Positions 9,050 to 17,284 of a stretch of DNA of 64,000 nucleotides are shown piece after piece (the stretch's first letter is position 1; every line of letters begins with the position of its first letter). Origin of the DNA: Burkholderia sp. D-99 (GTDB lineage Bacteria > Pseudomonadota > Gammaproteobacteria > Burkholderiales > Burkholderiaceae); assembly GCF_011605345.1 (NCBI RefSeq), contig NZ_JAAOXM010000001.1:1116001-1180000 (forward strand), written 5' to 3'. The translations under genes and the position numbers were made by a program. A model generated the notes under the pieces. It was not told where the DNA came from, made no database searches, and was given only the letters and a program-made list of their open reading frames with translations.

Positions 9050-9702
9050 AAGATCCGCATCCTCTTTTCGACGAGTCGCAGCGTCAACGTCATGGCGCCG
9101 GTAAGAATCAAGTAGATCACAGCCACCGCGCTCCAGATCTCGACCGCCTGGAAATTGCCCGCGATGATTTCCTGCCCCTTGCGCGTCAGTTCGCCGACGC
9201 CGATCACGATGAACAGCGACGTGTCCTTCAGGCTCACGATGCACTGGTTGCCGAGCGGCGGGATCAACCGCCGGAACGCCAGCGGCCCGACCACCTTCAG
9301 CAGCACGCGCGGCATCGACAACCCCATCGCGAGCCCCGCTTCCGTCAACCCCTTCGGGATCGACAGCAACGCACCGCGCACGACTTCCGCGAGATACGCG
9401 CCGGAATTCACCGTGATCGCGATGATCGCGGCCGTGAGGCCGTCGATGCGGATGTGCGCGAGCAGCGGCAGCGCGAAGTACAGGAACATCACCTGCACGA
9501 CGATCGGCGTGCCGCGAATCAATTCAATGTAGACCTGGACGAGCACGTTCATCGCCTTCGGTCCGTATGCGCGGAACATGCCCGCGACCATCCCGACGAT
9601 GAACCCGCCCACCAGCCCGAAAAATGCGATGAACACCGTCAACCGGACCCCGTCCATCAGGTCCGGCAACGCCGCCCAGATCGCCGACCAATCGAAATTC
9701 AC
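9046..9702 (-). CDS. glnP: Polar amino acid ABC transporter permease (GlnP-like)
   Basis: This 218-aa inner-membrane permease has about five transmembrane segments. The EAA loop ([20 protein letters not shown], about residues 113-132) contacts the ATPase, and the N-terminal stretch has the HisMQ/GlnP motif [18 protein letters not shown]. The start is GTG at 9702, supported by GGGGAG at about seven bases. It lies 66 bp after glnH and overlaps glnQ by four bases. A single permease gene implies a homodimer, as in E. coli GlnP. Confidence 0.92.
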   Translation of the reverse strand: MNFDWSAIWAALPDLMDGVRLTVFIAFFGLVGGFIVGMVAGMFRAYGPKAMNVLVQVYIELIRGTPIVVQVMFLYFALPLLAHIRIDGLTAAIIAITVNSGAYLAEVVRGALLSIPKGLTEAGLAMGLSMPRVLLKVVGPLAFRRLIPPLGNQCIVSLKDTSLFIVIGVGELTRKGQEIIAGNFQAVEIWSAVAVIYLILTGAMTLTLRLVEKRMRIL

Positions 9703-9768
9703 TTGTTGCTCCCCGTTCGATTCAAGACCGGCGCGGCCGCATGGCCGCGCGCTGTTGCGGCGTCACGC

Positions 9769-10521
9769 TCACATCTTCGGCGGCTCGGCGCCGAACCACT
9801 TCTTGTAGATCTGCGCGTAGCGGCCGTCGGCCCTGATCTTCACGAGCGACGCGTTGACCTTCGGCACGAGCGGGCTGCCCTTCGGGAAACCCATCCCGTA
9901 CTTGTCGCCGCTGACCGGCTGGCCCGCCACCTTCACCTTGCCCTTGCCTTCGTTGTTCACGAAGAACAGCACGTTCGGCGTGTCGTGCATCGCCGCGTCG
10001 ACCCGGCCGGCTTCGAGCGCGAGGTAGGCCTGGTCGATGTTCGGGAACTGGCGGATCTCCTTCGGTTTCAGGTGCGCCTTGATCCAGTCGATCGTCGCAG
10101 TGCCCGTCTTCGCGGCGATCACCTTGCCGTTCAGGTCGTCGATCGACTTGATCGTCGTGTTGCCGGTCTGCACCATCGCCGCCAGGCCGCTGTCGTAGTA
10201 CGGCGCGGAGAAGTCGATCGCCTTCTTGCGCTCTTCCTTGATCGTCATGCCCGACAGCGCGACATCAATGTTCTGCGTCTGCAGCGCCGGGATCAGGCCC
10301 GCGAAATCCATCGGCTGGATCGTGTATTTCCAGCCCTGGTCCTTCGCGATCTCGGCCCACAGGTCGAGATCGAAGCCGACGTACTTGTCGCCCTGCTTGA
10401 ACTCGAACGGCATGAACGACGTATCGGTCCCGACGACGAGCGTCTTGGTATCCGCGTGCGCGAAGCTTGCGCCGAGCGCGGCAACGACCGCGACGGCTTT
10501 CAGGAAGGAACGGCGACTCAT
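9769..10521 (-). CDS. glnH: Periplasmic glutamine-type binding protein (GlnH-like)
   Basis: The 250-aa protein begins with a signal sequence (basic MSRRSF, hydrophobic core, cleavage near SFAHA). The mature part is strikingly close to E. coli GlnH as remembered: TDTSFMPFEFKQGDKYVGFD, PMDFAGLIPALQTQNID, ERKKAIDFS, QFPNIDQAYL, HDTPNVL and YKKWFGAEP all align. Start 10521 has GGAGAG five bases upstream; an earlier in-frame start at 10536 is unsupported. It is the first gene of the glnHPQ-C45-aminotransferase-CMD run. Ligand is likely glutamine or a related amide-bearing amino acid. Confidence 0.93.
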   Translation of the reverse strand: MSRRSFLKAVAVVAALGASFAHADTKTLVVGTDTSFMPFEFKQGDKYVGFDLDLWAEIAKDQGWKYTIQPMDFAGLIPALQTQNIDVALSGMTIKEERKKAIDFSAPYYDSGLAAMVQTGNTTIKSIDDLNGKVIAAKTGTATIDWIKAHLKPKEIRQFPNIDQAYLALEAGRVDAAMHDTPNVLFFVNNEGKGKVKVAGQPVSGDKYGMGFPKGSPLVPKVNASLVKIRADGRYAQIYKKWFGAEPPKM

Positions 10522-10779
10522 GGTTTCTCTCCGCATGATTGAGCGATGTGACCGGCCAGCCGGCCGGCGGTAACGACGACATCAAGCCGCACCGCAACAT
10601 GCGATGTCGAATTAGACCTTAGTGCAACAAGTGTTGTCAACGGCGATACTACGACAACAAAAAAGTGCGCAACGGGTAAATGCATCGAGACAAACCCGGG
10701 CCGCGCGGCGCGGATAGATCGGAGGAAAGCGGCGGATGGCGGGCGAAATGCACGGGCCGGGGCGTGCCGCGCAGTTCCC
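10522..10779. other. glnH upstream region with inverted repeats
   Basis: No gene is visible here. Two small symmetric elements lie near 10.63 kb. CAACAAGTGTTG (10625-10636) is a perfect 5-bp-arm palindrome. GTTGTC (10633-10638) and GACAAC (10653-10658) form a wider inverted repeat overlapping it. They are placed about 105-135 bp before glnH and may bind a repressor or activator of that operon. No strong promoter was identified. Confidence 0.35.
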
Positions 10780-11001
10780 CTAGGGCAGCAGCCCCCTTGG
10801 GCTTTCCGAAGCCCACCCCTCAGAGTTGCCAACAGCGCACGATCGGGCGCGGGAATGAGGCGGGGCCGTGTTCGGGCTCCAGCGGCAGGGCCGCCCTAGA
10901 GGCGTTGTACGACGGTAATGGATGAACGGATGCGCGGGCGCCGCCCCGCAAAACTCGGCGGATTGATGGGGAGCAAATCCGTCGAGGTTGATCGCATTCA
11001 C
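10780..11001 (-). CDS. Possible small ORF of unknown function next to higBA
   Basis: An open frame of 73 codons begins with GTG at 11001 and ends at 10780. The product is Pro/Ser/Arg-rich with two Cys and no recognisable fold. There is no clear ribosome site. Its composition faintly recalls Phage_ASH-type small proteins that sit in mobile regions, but this is a weak impression. Its first codon abuts the palindrome that precedes higB. It may be non-coding. Confidence 0.25.
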   Translation of the reverse strand: MNAINLDGFAPHQSAEFCGAAPAHPFIHYRRTTPLGRPCRWSPNTAPPHSRARSCAVGNSEGWASESPRGLLP

Positions 11002-11004
11002 AAC

Positions 11005-11035
11005 GCCTGTAACGCGTAACGTTACAGGCTATACT
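11005..11035 (+). promoter_or_regulatory. higBA promoter and autoregulatory operator
   Basis: GCCTGTAAC (11005-11013) and GTTACAGGC (11021-11029) form perfect 9-bp arms, and GTAACGTTAC (11016-11025) is a second palindrome inside. A TATACT -10 box follows immediately at 11030-11035; the weak -35 (CTGTAA, 11007-11012, 17-bp spacing) lies inside the palindrome. Occupancy by HigA, alone or with HigB, would block RNA polymerase, the usual autoregulation of this family. Confidence 0.65.
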
Positions 11036-11104
11036 TGCCTTGCGTCTTGTGCGAGACGCTTTGATTCACCGCAAAAAAAGGGGCTTCCACCATGCGTAAT
11101 TTCT

Positions 11105-11383
11105 ATGATCAAGAGCTTTCGCCATAAAGGCATTCAGCGCTTCTTTGAATCTGGCTCCACAGCGGGCATTCAAGCGGCGCACATGAGCAAACTTAAGCGG
11201 CTACTGTCTGCGTTGAACCGGGCGAAAAGCCCGAACGACATGAACCAACCGGGGTGGCGGTTGCACCCTTGGAAGGGAACCGGCGACGGTGTATGGTCGG
11301 TCGACGTGAACGGAAATTGGAGGTTGACGTTCGAGTTCGATGGGGAGGATGCAGTCCTCGTCGATTATCTCGATCCTCGCTGA
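11105..11383 (+). CDS. higB: HigB-type mRNA interferase toxin
   Basis: The 92-aa product matches the HigB/RelE toxin fold: short basic N terminus (MIKSFRHKGIQRFFESG), a central helix, then the conserved WRLHPWKG and GVWSVDVNGNWRLTFEF strands, ending in VDYLDPR. Such toxins cut mRNA on the ribosome. The antitoxin gene follows at 11433 in the toxin-first order typical of higBA. The start at 11105 fits the family length. A short overlapping frame (ATG at 11092, 11 codons) precedes it and may couple translation. Base composition is clearly less GC-rich than the surroundings, which suggests transfer. Confidence 0.88.
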   Translation: MIKSFRHKGIQRFFESGSTAGIQAAHMSKLKRLLSALNRAKSPNDMNQPGWRLHPWKGTGDGVWSVDVNGNWRLTFEFDGEDAVLVDYLDPR

Positions 11384-11432
11384 CAGGCCGCCTCTACTAC
11401 GGTTCTACAGTACAGCGTTCATTACAACGGCT

Positions 11433-11744
11433 ATGTCCATCATGTTTGACCCGCCGCATCCCGCGGCAATCCTTCGGGAAGATGTGCTTCCGGCACTGAA
11501 CCTGACGGTGACTCAAGCGGCAGAACAACTGGGCGTTTCGCGCGTCCAGTTGTCCCGTGTTCTCAACGAAAGGGCGAGTATCTCGCCCGATATGGCGCTA
11601 CGCCTCGAGCAGTGGCTTGGTGCGGAGCGCGGCGGCCGAGCTGATTTCTGGCTCGGCATGCAGTTGGACTATGACCTGTGGCAGGCACGAAAGCATGCGC
11701 CGACGAAGGTTAAGCCTGCCCCTTCAGAGGCAGTGCGTGCTTAA
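11433..11744 (+). CDS. higA: HigA antitoxin (XRE-family DNA-binding protein)
   Basis: This 103-aa antitoxin begins with the family signature PPHPAAILREDVLPALNLTVTQAAEQLGV and contains an XRE helix-turn-helix around residues 27-50 (QAAEQLGVSRVQLSRVLNERASIS), then the typical EQWLGAERGGRADFWLGMQLDYDLW tail. It should neutralise HigB and repress the palindromic promoter at 11005-11035. It lies 49 bp after higB. A strong intrinsic terminator follows, so the cassette is a self-contained unit. Confidence 0.9.
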   Translation: MSIMFDPPHPAAILREDVLPALNLTVTQAAEQLGVSRVQLSRVLNERASISPDMALRLEQWLGAERGGRADFWLGMQLDYDLWQARKHAPTKVKPAPSEAVRA

Positions 11745-11778
11745 CGAGAAACCGGCTTTGGTCCGGATCCCTGTTCAG

Positions 11779-12123
11779 TTAAAGCCCGCCTTGCGCGGGC
11801 TTTTTTGCTAATGACGCGTCGTCCACGTCTTCCGGTCGCACGTAGATGGCGCCCTTATCGATCGGCGCGACGTAGTAACCGCGTGCGGTCAGTTCGATCC
11901 TGAAGTCGCTGAATACCTGGAACAGCTCGTTATCGCACGGCAAAGACGTGAACTTGAGATCGACACGTTCCCCGGTTTCATACGACGTTCGGAAGAGTCG
12001 TGCGGGGGCGGCCCTGAGGCAGAAGTCTGAAGGGAAGGTCGCGGCGGCGGGTGCGGCCGCCACGACGGCCGTCCAGTGCAACGCGTGCGGCAGACAACCG
12101 CGCCATCGCCGCCGCCCGCACAT
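11779..12123 (-). CDS. Hypothetical small protein, possibly exported
   Basis: A 114-codon frame runs from ATG at 12123. An Ala-rich hydrophobic stretch (HALHWTAVVAAAPAAATF) could be a signal segment, followed by a charged domain (YETGERVDLKF, FSDFRIELTARGYYVAPIDKGAIYVRPEDV) with plausible alternating beta strands. I do not recognise a family. No convincing ribosome site is present at 12123 and the true start may be internal. The last codons overlap the higBA terminator hairpin on the other strand, so the two ends are tightly packed. Confidence 0.45.
   Translation of the reverse strand: MCGRRRWRGCLPHALHWTAVVAAAPAAATFPSDFCLRAAPARLFRTSYETGERVDLKFTSLPCDNELFQVFSDFRIELTARGYYVAPIDKGAIYVRPEDVDDASLAKKPAQGGL
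11781..11806 (+). terminator. Rho-independent terminator of higBA
   Basis: AAAGCCCGC and GCGGGCTTT form a perfect 9-bp stem with a 5-base loop, ending in a run of six T, 36 bp after the higA stop. It is a canonical intrinsic terminator. Confidence 0.9.
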
Positions 12124-12257
12124 CGGTTCGCGCGGACGGCCGGCGATTCAACCAAGCGCCTTGTCGGGACGACCGTGCACGCCATGCCGGCAACCGCCGG
12201 CGCGGCTCAACGCAGGTTGCGGGATGCGCGCGGCAGCGCCGAGCGACGGCGCGTCGC

Positions 12258-15200
12258 TTACGCCGCCACCCCACTCGCCTGATGCGACACGAGCCGCGCA
12301 TACGCACCCTGCCGCGCCAGCAGGTCCGCATGCCGTCCGGCCTCGATCACGCCGCCCTGCTCCATCACGAGGATCAGGTCGGCGTTGCGCACGGTCGACA
12401 GCCGGTGCGCGATGATGATCGACGTGCGTTGCGTCATCAGGTCTTCGAGCGCCGCGCGGATCTGCTGCTCGCTGATCGTGTCCAGGTGGGACGTCGCTTC
12501 GTCGAGGATCAGCACCGGCGCATCCTTCAGGAACGCACGCGCAATCGCGACACGCTGGCGCTGGCCGCCCGACAGTTGCACGCCGCGCTCACCGACGCGT
12601 GTCGCGAGCCCGTCGGGCAGCCGCGCGACGAATTCGCCGAGCGCCGCCTGGTCGATCGCGCGCTGTACGTCCGCCTCGGACGCGTCGTTCGCGGCGAGCC
12701 GGATGTTCGCTTCGAGCGTGTCGTTGAACAGGTAGGTATCCTGCGCAACCAGCGCGATGTGCTGCCGCAGATCGTCGAGCCGCAGGTCGCGCAGGTCGAC
12801 GCCGCCCAGCGTCACGCGGCCCTGCTGCGGATCCCAGAAGCGCAGCAGCAGGCTCGCGACCGTCGACTTGCCGGCGCCCGACGCACCGACCAGCGCGACC
12901 GTGCTGCCGCGCGGCACCTCGAAGCTCACGCGGTCGATCGCGGGCACGCTGCGGCCCGGGTACGTGAAGGACGTGGCCTCGAAACGCACTGCCGGATCGG
13001 CGGGCATCGCATGCATGCCGTCCGTCACCGGCACGGGCTCCTTCTCCAGCGCGCGCAAGCGGCGCGTCGACGCGATCGTGTCGGCGAGCTGGCGCGCGAC
13101 CTGGCCGATTTCGGCAACCGGCATGAAGGCGGCTACCGCCACCAGCACCAGCAGCGGCAACGACTCGCGCGGAAACCAGCCACGTGCACACAGCAGCGCG
13201 CCGAGCGCCGCGACGGCCAGCCCGCCGAGCCCGCTCGCGACTTCCAGTGCGGCGCTCTGATGCGACAGGTCGTCGAGCAGCTTCGCGCGTTGCTTCCGGT
13301 ATGCATCGACTTCAGCCACGAACGCTTCGCGCCGGCGCGCGACGGCCTGGAACGCGGTCAGCTCCGCGAGCCCCTGGATCGTTTCGGTCAGGTGCGCGCC
13401 GAGCTGGCCAAGCGCTTCGCGCGCGCCGGTGCCGAGCCGGTCGACATCACGCCGCGCCAGCACCGGTGCGAGCCCGGCCCACAACAGGAACGGCAGCAGC
13501 ACGAGCGCGAGCGGCCATGCGACCGACGCGAGCAACACCAGCACGGCGGCCGGCACGAGCACCGCGACGAACGCGGGCGCCAGCGTGTGCGCATAGAAAT
13601 ACTCGACGGTCTCGACGTCCTGTGTCGCGAGCGACACGAGATCGCCGGAACGGCGGCGCAGCAGCCCGGCCGGCGCGAGGCGCTCGAGCGTCGCGAACAG
13701 CGCGATGCGCATTTCCGCGAGCAGCCGGTACGCCATGTCGTGCGCGAGCCACGATTCGAGCCAGTGCAGCACGGCCGCCACCGGCGCGATCACGAGCAGC
13801 GCCGTGACGAGCGTCGGGCTCACATGGCCGCCCGGCACCGCACCGACCACCAGCGCGCCGATCACGCCGACGCCGATGAACGCGAGCACGCGGGCGATCC
13901 CGAACAGCACCGTCAGCACGACCTTGCCCGTCCACGGACGCACGAACCGCAACAGCGTCTGCAGCGTTTCCGGCCAGCCGATCTCCGCCGCATCGTCATT
14001 CAGCGGCCTCACTTGCGGGCCCGACGACGCACGCGCGGTCGCGCCGGACGTCGTCGCCACGCCGACCGATTCGGCGACCGCTTCCAGTTGCGGCCCCATC
14101 AGCCGGCGATACGGGCCGTCACGCGCGATCAGCGCCGCGTGCGTACCCTCGTCGACCACCTGCCCCTGGTCGAGTACCAGGATGCGGTCGGCACCGATCA
14201 CGCTGGACAGCCGGTGCGCGAGCACGAGCGTGGTCCGCCCGCGCGTGAGCCGGTCGAGCGCCTGCTGGATCAGCGCTTCGTTTTCCGCGTCGACCGACGA
14301 CAGCGCCTCGTCGAGCAGCAGGATCGGCGCATCGCGCAGCAACGCGCGGGCAATCGCGAGGCGCTGGCGCTGGCCGCCCGACAGCATGAGCCCGCGTTCG
14401 CCGATGCGCGTCGCGTAGCCGTCGGGCAGCGCCGAGATGAAATCGTGCGCGTTGGCCGCGCGCGCGGCGGCGATCATGTCCGCGTCGCTCGCGTCGGGGC
14501 GGCCGAGCCGCAGGTTGTCGGCGACGCTGCCGTCGAACAGCGTCGCATCCTGCGCGACGACCGCGATCATCTCGCGCACCTGGCCGGCATCGAACGTGCG
14601 CACGTCGCGGCCGCCGATGCGAATCGCACCGCCCTGTGCATCGTGCTGGCGCAGCAGCAGGCGCACGATGGTCGATTTGCCCGCGCCGCTCGGCCCGACG
14701 ATGGCCACCGTCTCGCCTTCGCGAACGGAGAAGCTCAGCGCCGCATGCGCGTCGGCACGACGCCCCGGATACGCGAAGCTGACGGCGTCGAACGCGATCT
14801 CCGGGCGCAGGCCCGTGACGCGCGGCGCATCGGCGGACGGCGCACGGCTATCCGCGTCGAGCAGCGCGTGAATCGCATTCGCTGCCGACTGACCGATCAT
14901 CCCCTGGTGCAACACGGAACGCAGGTCGCGCAGCGGCCGGAAGATTTCACTGCCGGCCATCAGCACGATCAGCAGCGCCTCGAGGCTCATGTCGCCGTGC
15001 CGCACGCGCCACGCGCCGACCGCGATCGCGGCGGCCGCGCCAAGGCCGGTGCCGAGATCGGTGAAGAGCCGCGTCAGCAGGCCGAGCGCGAGTACCCAGA
15101 ACGTGCTGCTGGACAATGCACGCGCCTTCGCGGCCAGCTTCGCGCCGAATGCCGTGCTTTGCCCGAACGCCTTCAGCGTCGGCAGGCCTTGCACCGCGTC

Positions 15201-15797
15201 GAGAAACTCCTCGCCGAACGCCTTGAACGCGGCCGAGCGCGCGAGCGCCGCGCGCTTGTCGGCGCGATGCACGAGCTGCGGCAGCGCGAGCGTGACGAGC
15301 GCCGCGACCAGCAGGATCGCGGCCGTCGGTACGTCCCACCACGCGAGCACCGCGAAAATCATCACCGGCGCGCAAGCGGCGATCACGAGCTGCGGCAGGT
15401 AGGTGCCGAAAAAGGTTTGCAGCTGCTCGACGCCATCGACGACAGCCAGCATCACGCCGCCCGTGCGTTCGCCGCTGAACCACGCGGGGCCGAGCGCGGC
15501 GATCCGGTCGAACAGCCGTGCGCGCAACGTGGCCTGCACGCGCCCGGCCGTGTGCTGCGCGAGCACCGTGCGGCGATGATCGAGCCACGCGCGCAGCAGC
15601 ACGCAAGCTGCCGTTGCAACGACGGCTTCGCCGATGCTGCGTGCCGGCGCGCCGGAAAAGACCAGCGCCAGCACGCGGCCGAGAAATACGAAGCGCAGGA
15701 TGCCGACACCCATCGCGAGCAGGCCGAGCGCGACGGCCGCGGCAACCCGCCAGCGCAGCCCCGCCATCATTGCCCATAGTCGTCGGTCGAAATACAT
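12258..15797 (-). CDS. Fused tandem ABC exporter, CydDC-like
   Basis: This 1179-aa protein contains two complete half-transporters in one chain. Membrane domain 1 spans about residues 15-300. ATPase 1 has Walker A GPSGAGKST near 368-376, LSGGQ 473-477 and LLLDEA 494-499. Membrane domain 2 spans about 615-900. ATPase 2 has GASGAGKST near 972-980, LSGGQ 1075-1079 and LILDEA 1096-1101. Order and features (AWFSGERTGGVM, FRPLRDLR in half 1) recall CydD then CydC, which export cysteine and glutathione to the periplasm; those are normally separate genes. Start 15797 has GGAGGGG upstream. It is divergent from a LysR gene 119 bp away. No cytochrome bd gene is nearby, so the cargo is uncertain. Confidence 0.82.
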   Translation of the reverse strand: MYFDRRLWAMMAGLRWRVAAAVALGLLAMGVGILRFVFLGRVLALVFSGAPARSIGEAVVATAACVLLRAWLDHRRTVLAQHTAGRVQATLRARLFDRIAALGPAWFSGERTGGVMLAVVDGVEQLQTFFGTYLPQLVIAACAPVMIFAVLAWWDVPTAAILLVAALVTLALPQLVHRADKRAALARSAAFKAFGEEFLDAVQGLPTLKAFGQSTAFGAKLAAKARALSSSTFWVLALGLLTRLFTDLGTGLGAAAAIAVGAWRVRHGDMSLEALLIVLMAGSEIFRPLRDLRSVLHQGMIGQSAANAIHALLDADSRAPSADAPRVTGLRPEIAFDAVSFAYPGRRADAHAALSFSVREGETVAIVGPSGAGKSTIVRLLLRQHDAQGGAIRIGGRDVRTFDAGQVREMIAVVAQDATLFDGSVADNLRLGRPDASDADMIAAARAANAHDFISALPDGYATRIGERGLMLSGGQRQRLAIARALLRDAPILLLDEALSSVDAENEALIQQALDRLTRGRTTLVLAHRLSSVIGADRILVLDQGQVVDEGTHAALIARDGPYRRLMGPQLEAVAESVGVATTSGATARASSGPQVRPLNDDAAEIGWPETLQTLLRFVRPWTGKVVLTVLFGIARVLAFIGVGVIGALVVGAVPGGHVSPTLVTALLVIAPVAAVLHWLESWLAHDMAYRLLAEMRIALFATLERLAPAGLLRRRSGDLVSLATQDVETVEYFYAHTLAPAFVAVLVPAAVLVLLASVAWPLALVLLPFLLWAGLAPVLARRDVDRLGTGAREALGQLGAHLTETIQGLAELTAFQAVARRREAFVAEVDAYRKQRAKLLDDLSHQSAALEVASGLGGLAVAALGALLCARGWFPRESLPLLVLVAVAAFMPVAEIGQVARQLADTIASTRRLRALEKEPVPVTDGMHAMPADPAVRFEATSFTYPGRSVPAIDRVSFEVPRGSTVALVGASGAGKSTVASLLLRFWDPQQGRVTLGGVDLRDLRLDDLRQHIALVAQDTYLFNDTLEANIRLAANDASEADVQRAIDQAALGEFVARLPDGLATRVGERGVQLSGGQRQRVAIARAFLKDAPVLILDEATSHLDTISEQQIRAALEDLMTQRTSIIIAHRLSTVRNADLILVMEQGGVIEAGRHADLLARQGAYARLVSHQASGVAA

Positions 15798-15880
15798 GAA
15801 CCCCTCCGGTAGTGTCTGATTACGTTTTTTCTTGACCGGATCGAGGCTACCCGCGCGGCCCATGCGCGGCAAAAGATGAT

Positions 15881-15909
15881 TTTTCAACGGGTGTTGAGTC
15901 AACTACAAT
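15881..15909 (+). promoter_or_regulatory. Promoter and short palindrome ahead of LysR gene
   Basis: TTTTCA (15881-15886) and TACAAT (15904-15909) are spaced by 17 bp. Inside the spacer GTTGAGTCAAC (15893-15903) is an 11-bp palindrome, a plausible autoregulatory site. Transcription would begin within a few bases of the ATG at 15917, so the message could be nearly leaderless. Confidence 0.45.
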
Positions 15910-15916
15910 ACCCCGC

Positions 15917-16870
15917 ATGTCGCACCTCCCTCCCCTCAGCGCGTTGCGGGCTTTCGAGGCGGCCGTCCGCCTCGGCGGATTCGCGCGCGCGGCAGTCGAG
16001 CTGAACGTGTCGACCAGCGCGGTCAGCCACCAGATTCGCGCGCTCGAGGAATCGCTCGGCGCGCGGCTGCTCGAACGCAGCACGGGGCTCGGCGGCATCG
16101 GTCTCACGCCGGCAGGCGCACGCCTGCTGCCGGCCGTCAGCGATGCGCTGTCGCGCCTGACCGATGCCTGTGCCGAGATTCGCGGCACCGCGCAACGGCT
16201 CACCGTATCCGCCAACGCGCCGTTTTCGGCGATGTGGCTCGCACGCCGCCTCGCGGAATTCTCGTCGCTTCATCCCGACACGCCGCTGCATGCCGTCGTG
16301 CTCGACGAAGAACCGGATTTCGCCCGCAGCGGCGTCGATCTGGCGATCGTGCACGTGCCCGCGCACCGGCAGCGGGACGACGACGACGTGCTGATCCGGG
16401 AGACGGTGTTCCCGGTATGCAGCCCCGAGCTGTTTCCGTACGCATCGGGGCACGTGTGCCGCTCCCGGCTGCTGCAGGAGATGCACGAGGACAGCCCCGA
16501 GATCGACTGGCGCAACTGGGCATCGGAATTCGGCTTGCCGGGCGACTTCGAGACGAAGATCGTCCGTTACAGCAGTTTCAGCCAGGTGATCGGCGCGGCG
16601 GTCGGCGGCGCGGGCATCGCGCTCGGCCGCGTGCCGCTGATCGAGCCCGAACTGCGCAGCGGGCGCCTGGTGCCGCTGGTGCCGGGCCTCGAGCGCAATG
16701 CGTCGTGGCGCTTCGTGCTGCGTCGCAATCCATCGGCGCGGCACCGGCTGCTCGGTCCGTTGATCGCGTTCCTGCGCCGCGAAGCGGAGGCGGCGCCGCC
16801 ATCCACGCTCGCGAAGATCGTTGCGCCCGCATCCAACGACAGTCACGCGCGCGGTGCGGGCGGCGCCTGA
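15917..16870 (+). CDS. LysR-family transcriptional regulator (GcvA-like)
   Basis: The 317-aa protein opens with the GcvA-type sequence LPPLSALRAFEAAVRLGGFARAAVELNVSTSAVSHQIRALEESLG, the winged helix-turn-helix in residues about 5-64. The rest is the periplasmic-binding-like effector domain, ending in GRLVPLVPG and a tail. It is divergent from the fused ABC exporter and is the likely regulator of it, though GcvA-like proteins may also act elsewhere. No Shine-Dalgarno sequence is visible before the ATG, and the best promoter places the 5' end almost at the start codon. Confidence 0.88.
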   Translation: MSHLPPLSALRAFEAAVRLGGFARAAVELNVSTSAVSHQIRALEESLGARLLERSTGLGGIGLTPAGARLLPAVSDALSRLTDACAEIRGTAQRLTVSANAPFSAMWLARRLAEFSSLHPDTPLHAVVLDEEPDFARSGVDLAIVHVPAHRQRDDDDVLIRETVFPVCSPELFPYASGHVCRSRLLQEMHEDSPEIDWRNWASEFGLPGDFETKIVRYSSFSQVIGAAVGGAGIALGRVPLIEPELRSGRLVPLVPGLERNASWRFVLRRNPSARHRLLGPLIAFLRREAEAAPPSTLAKIVAPASNDSHARGAGGA

Positions 16871-16872
16871 CG

Positions 16873-16893
16873 GGCCGGCACACGAAGCCGGCC
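16873..16893. terminator. Hairpin between convergent LysR and MAPEG genes
   Basis: GGCCGGC and GCCGGCC form a perfect 7-bp stem with a 7-base loop just after the LysR stop. There is no strong T-run, so it is a probable but weakly supported terminator for one or both genes. Confidence 0.45.
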
Positions 16894-16912
16894 TCGCGTT
16901 GCCCGCCGGCGC

Positions 16913-17284
16913 TTACGGCGCGGCGAAGAACAACGCGACCACGCACGCCATCCCGCCAAACCACACGAGCGAACGCAGCGACGCCCAGTTCAGCAGGTAC
17001 ATCAGCATATAGACGACGCGGATCGCGACGAACGCCATCGCAAGCTGGTCGACGCGATGCACGTTCGCGCCGTTGTGCCACGCCACCACCAGCGCGGCCG
17101 TGAACAGCGCGAGCGCCTCCCACGCGTTCTGGTGCGCGGCCTGTGCTCGCGCGCGCCAGCCTTCGAGCTTCGCCAGGTAGTCGCGCGGCGTGCGGTTGTC
17201 GTAGCCCTTGCGAGCCTTCGCGAGAAACGTCATCGGGAACGGCAACAGCGCCACGATGAACAGGCACAGCTGGGACGTCGTCAT
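16913..17284 (-). CDS. MAPEG-family membrane protein
   Basis: The 123-aa protein has four predicted membrane helices and the MAPEG feature AHQNAWEALALFTAALVVA near residues 50-70, preceded by a cytoplasmic loop rich in Arg and Lys. MAPEG proteins relate to glutathione transferases and leukotriene synthases, but bacterial members are mostly uncharacterised. ATG at 17284 is supported by AAGGAGGAG seven bases upstream; the in-frame TTG just before it is less likely. It is divergent from alanine racemase, with nearly 300 bp of AT-richer DNA between. Confidence 0.8.
   Translation of the reverse strand: MTTSQLCLFIVALLPFPMTFLAKARKGYDNRTPRDYLAKLEGWRARAQAAHQNAWEALALFTAALVVAWHNGANVHRVDQLAMAFVAIRVVYMLMYLLNWASLRSLVWFGGMACVVALFFAAP

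Noticed and set aside
11092-11127. Eleven-codon frame before higB as a real leader peptide
   Set aside because: Too short to judge and without a clear ribosome site; possibly only a coupling device.
12051-15779. A very long open plus-strand frame (over 1200 codons) opposite the fused ABC exporter
   Set aside because: Its product is an Arg/His/Gln-rich low-complexity chain with no fold, typical of antisense frames in GC-rich genes, while the minus strand encodes clear ABC motifs.
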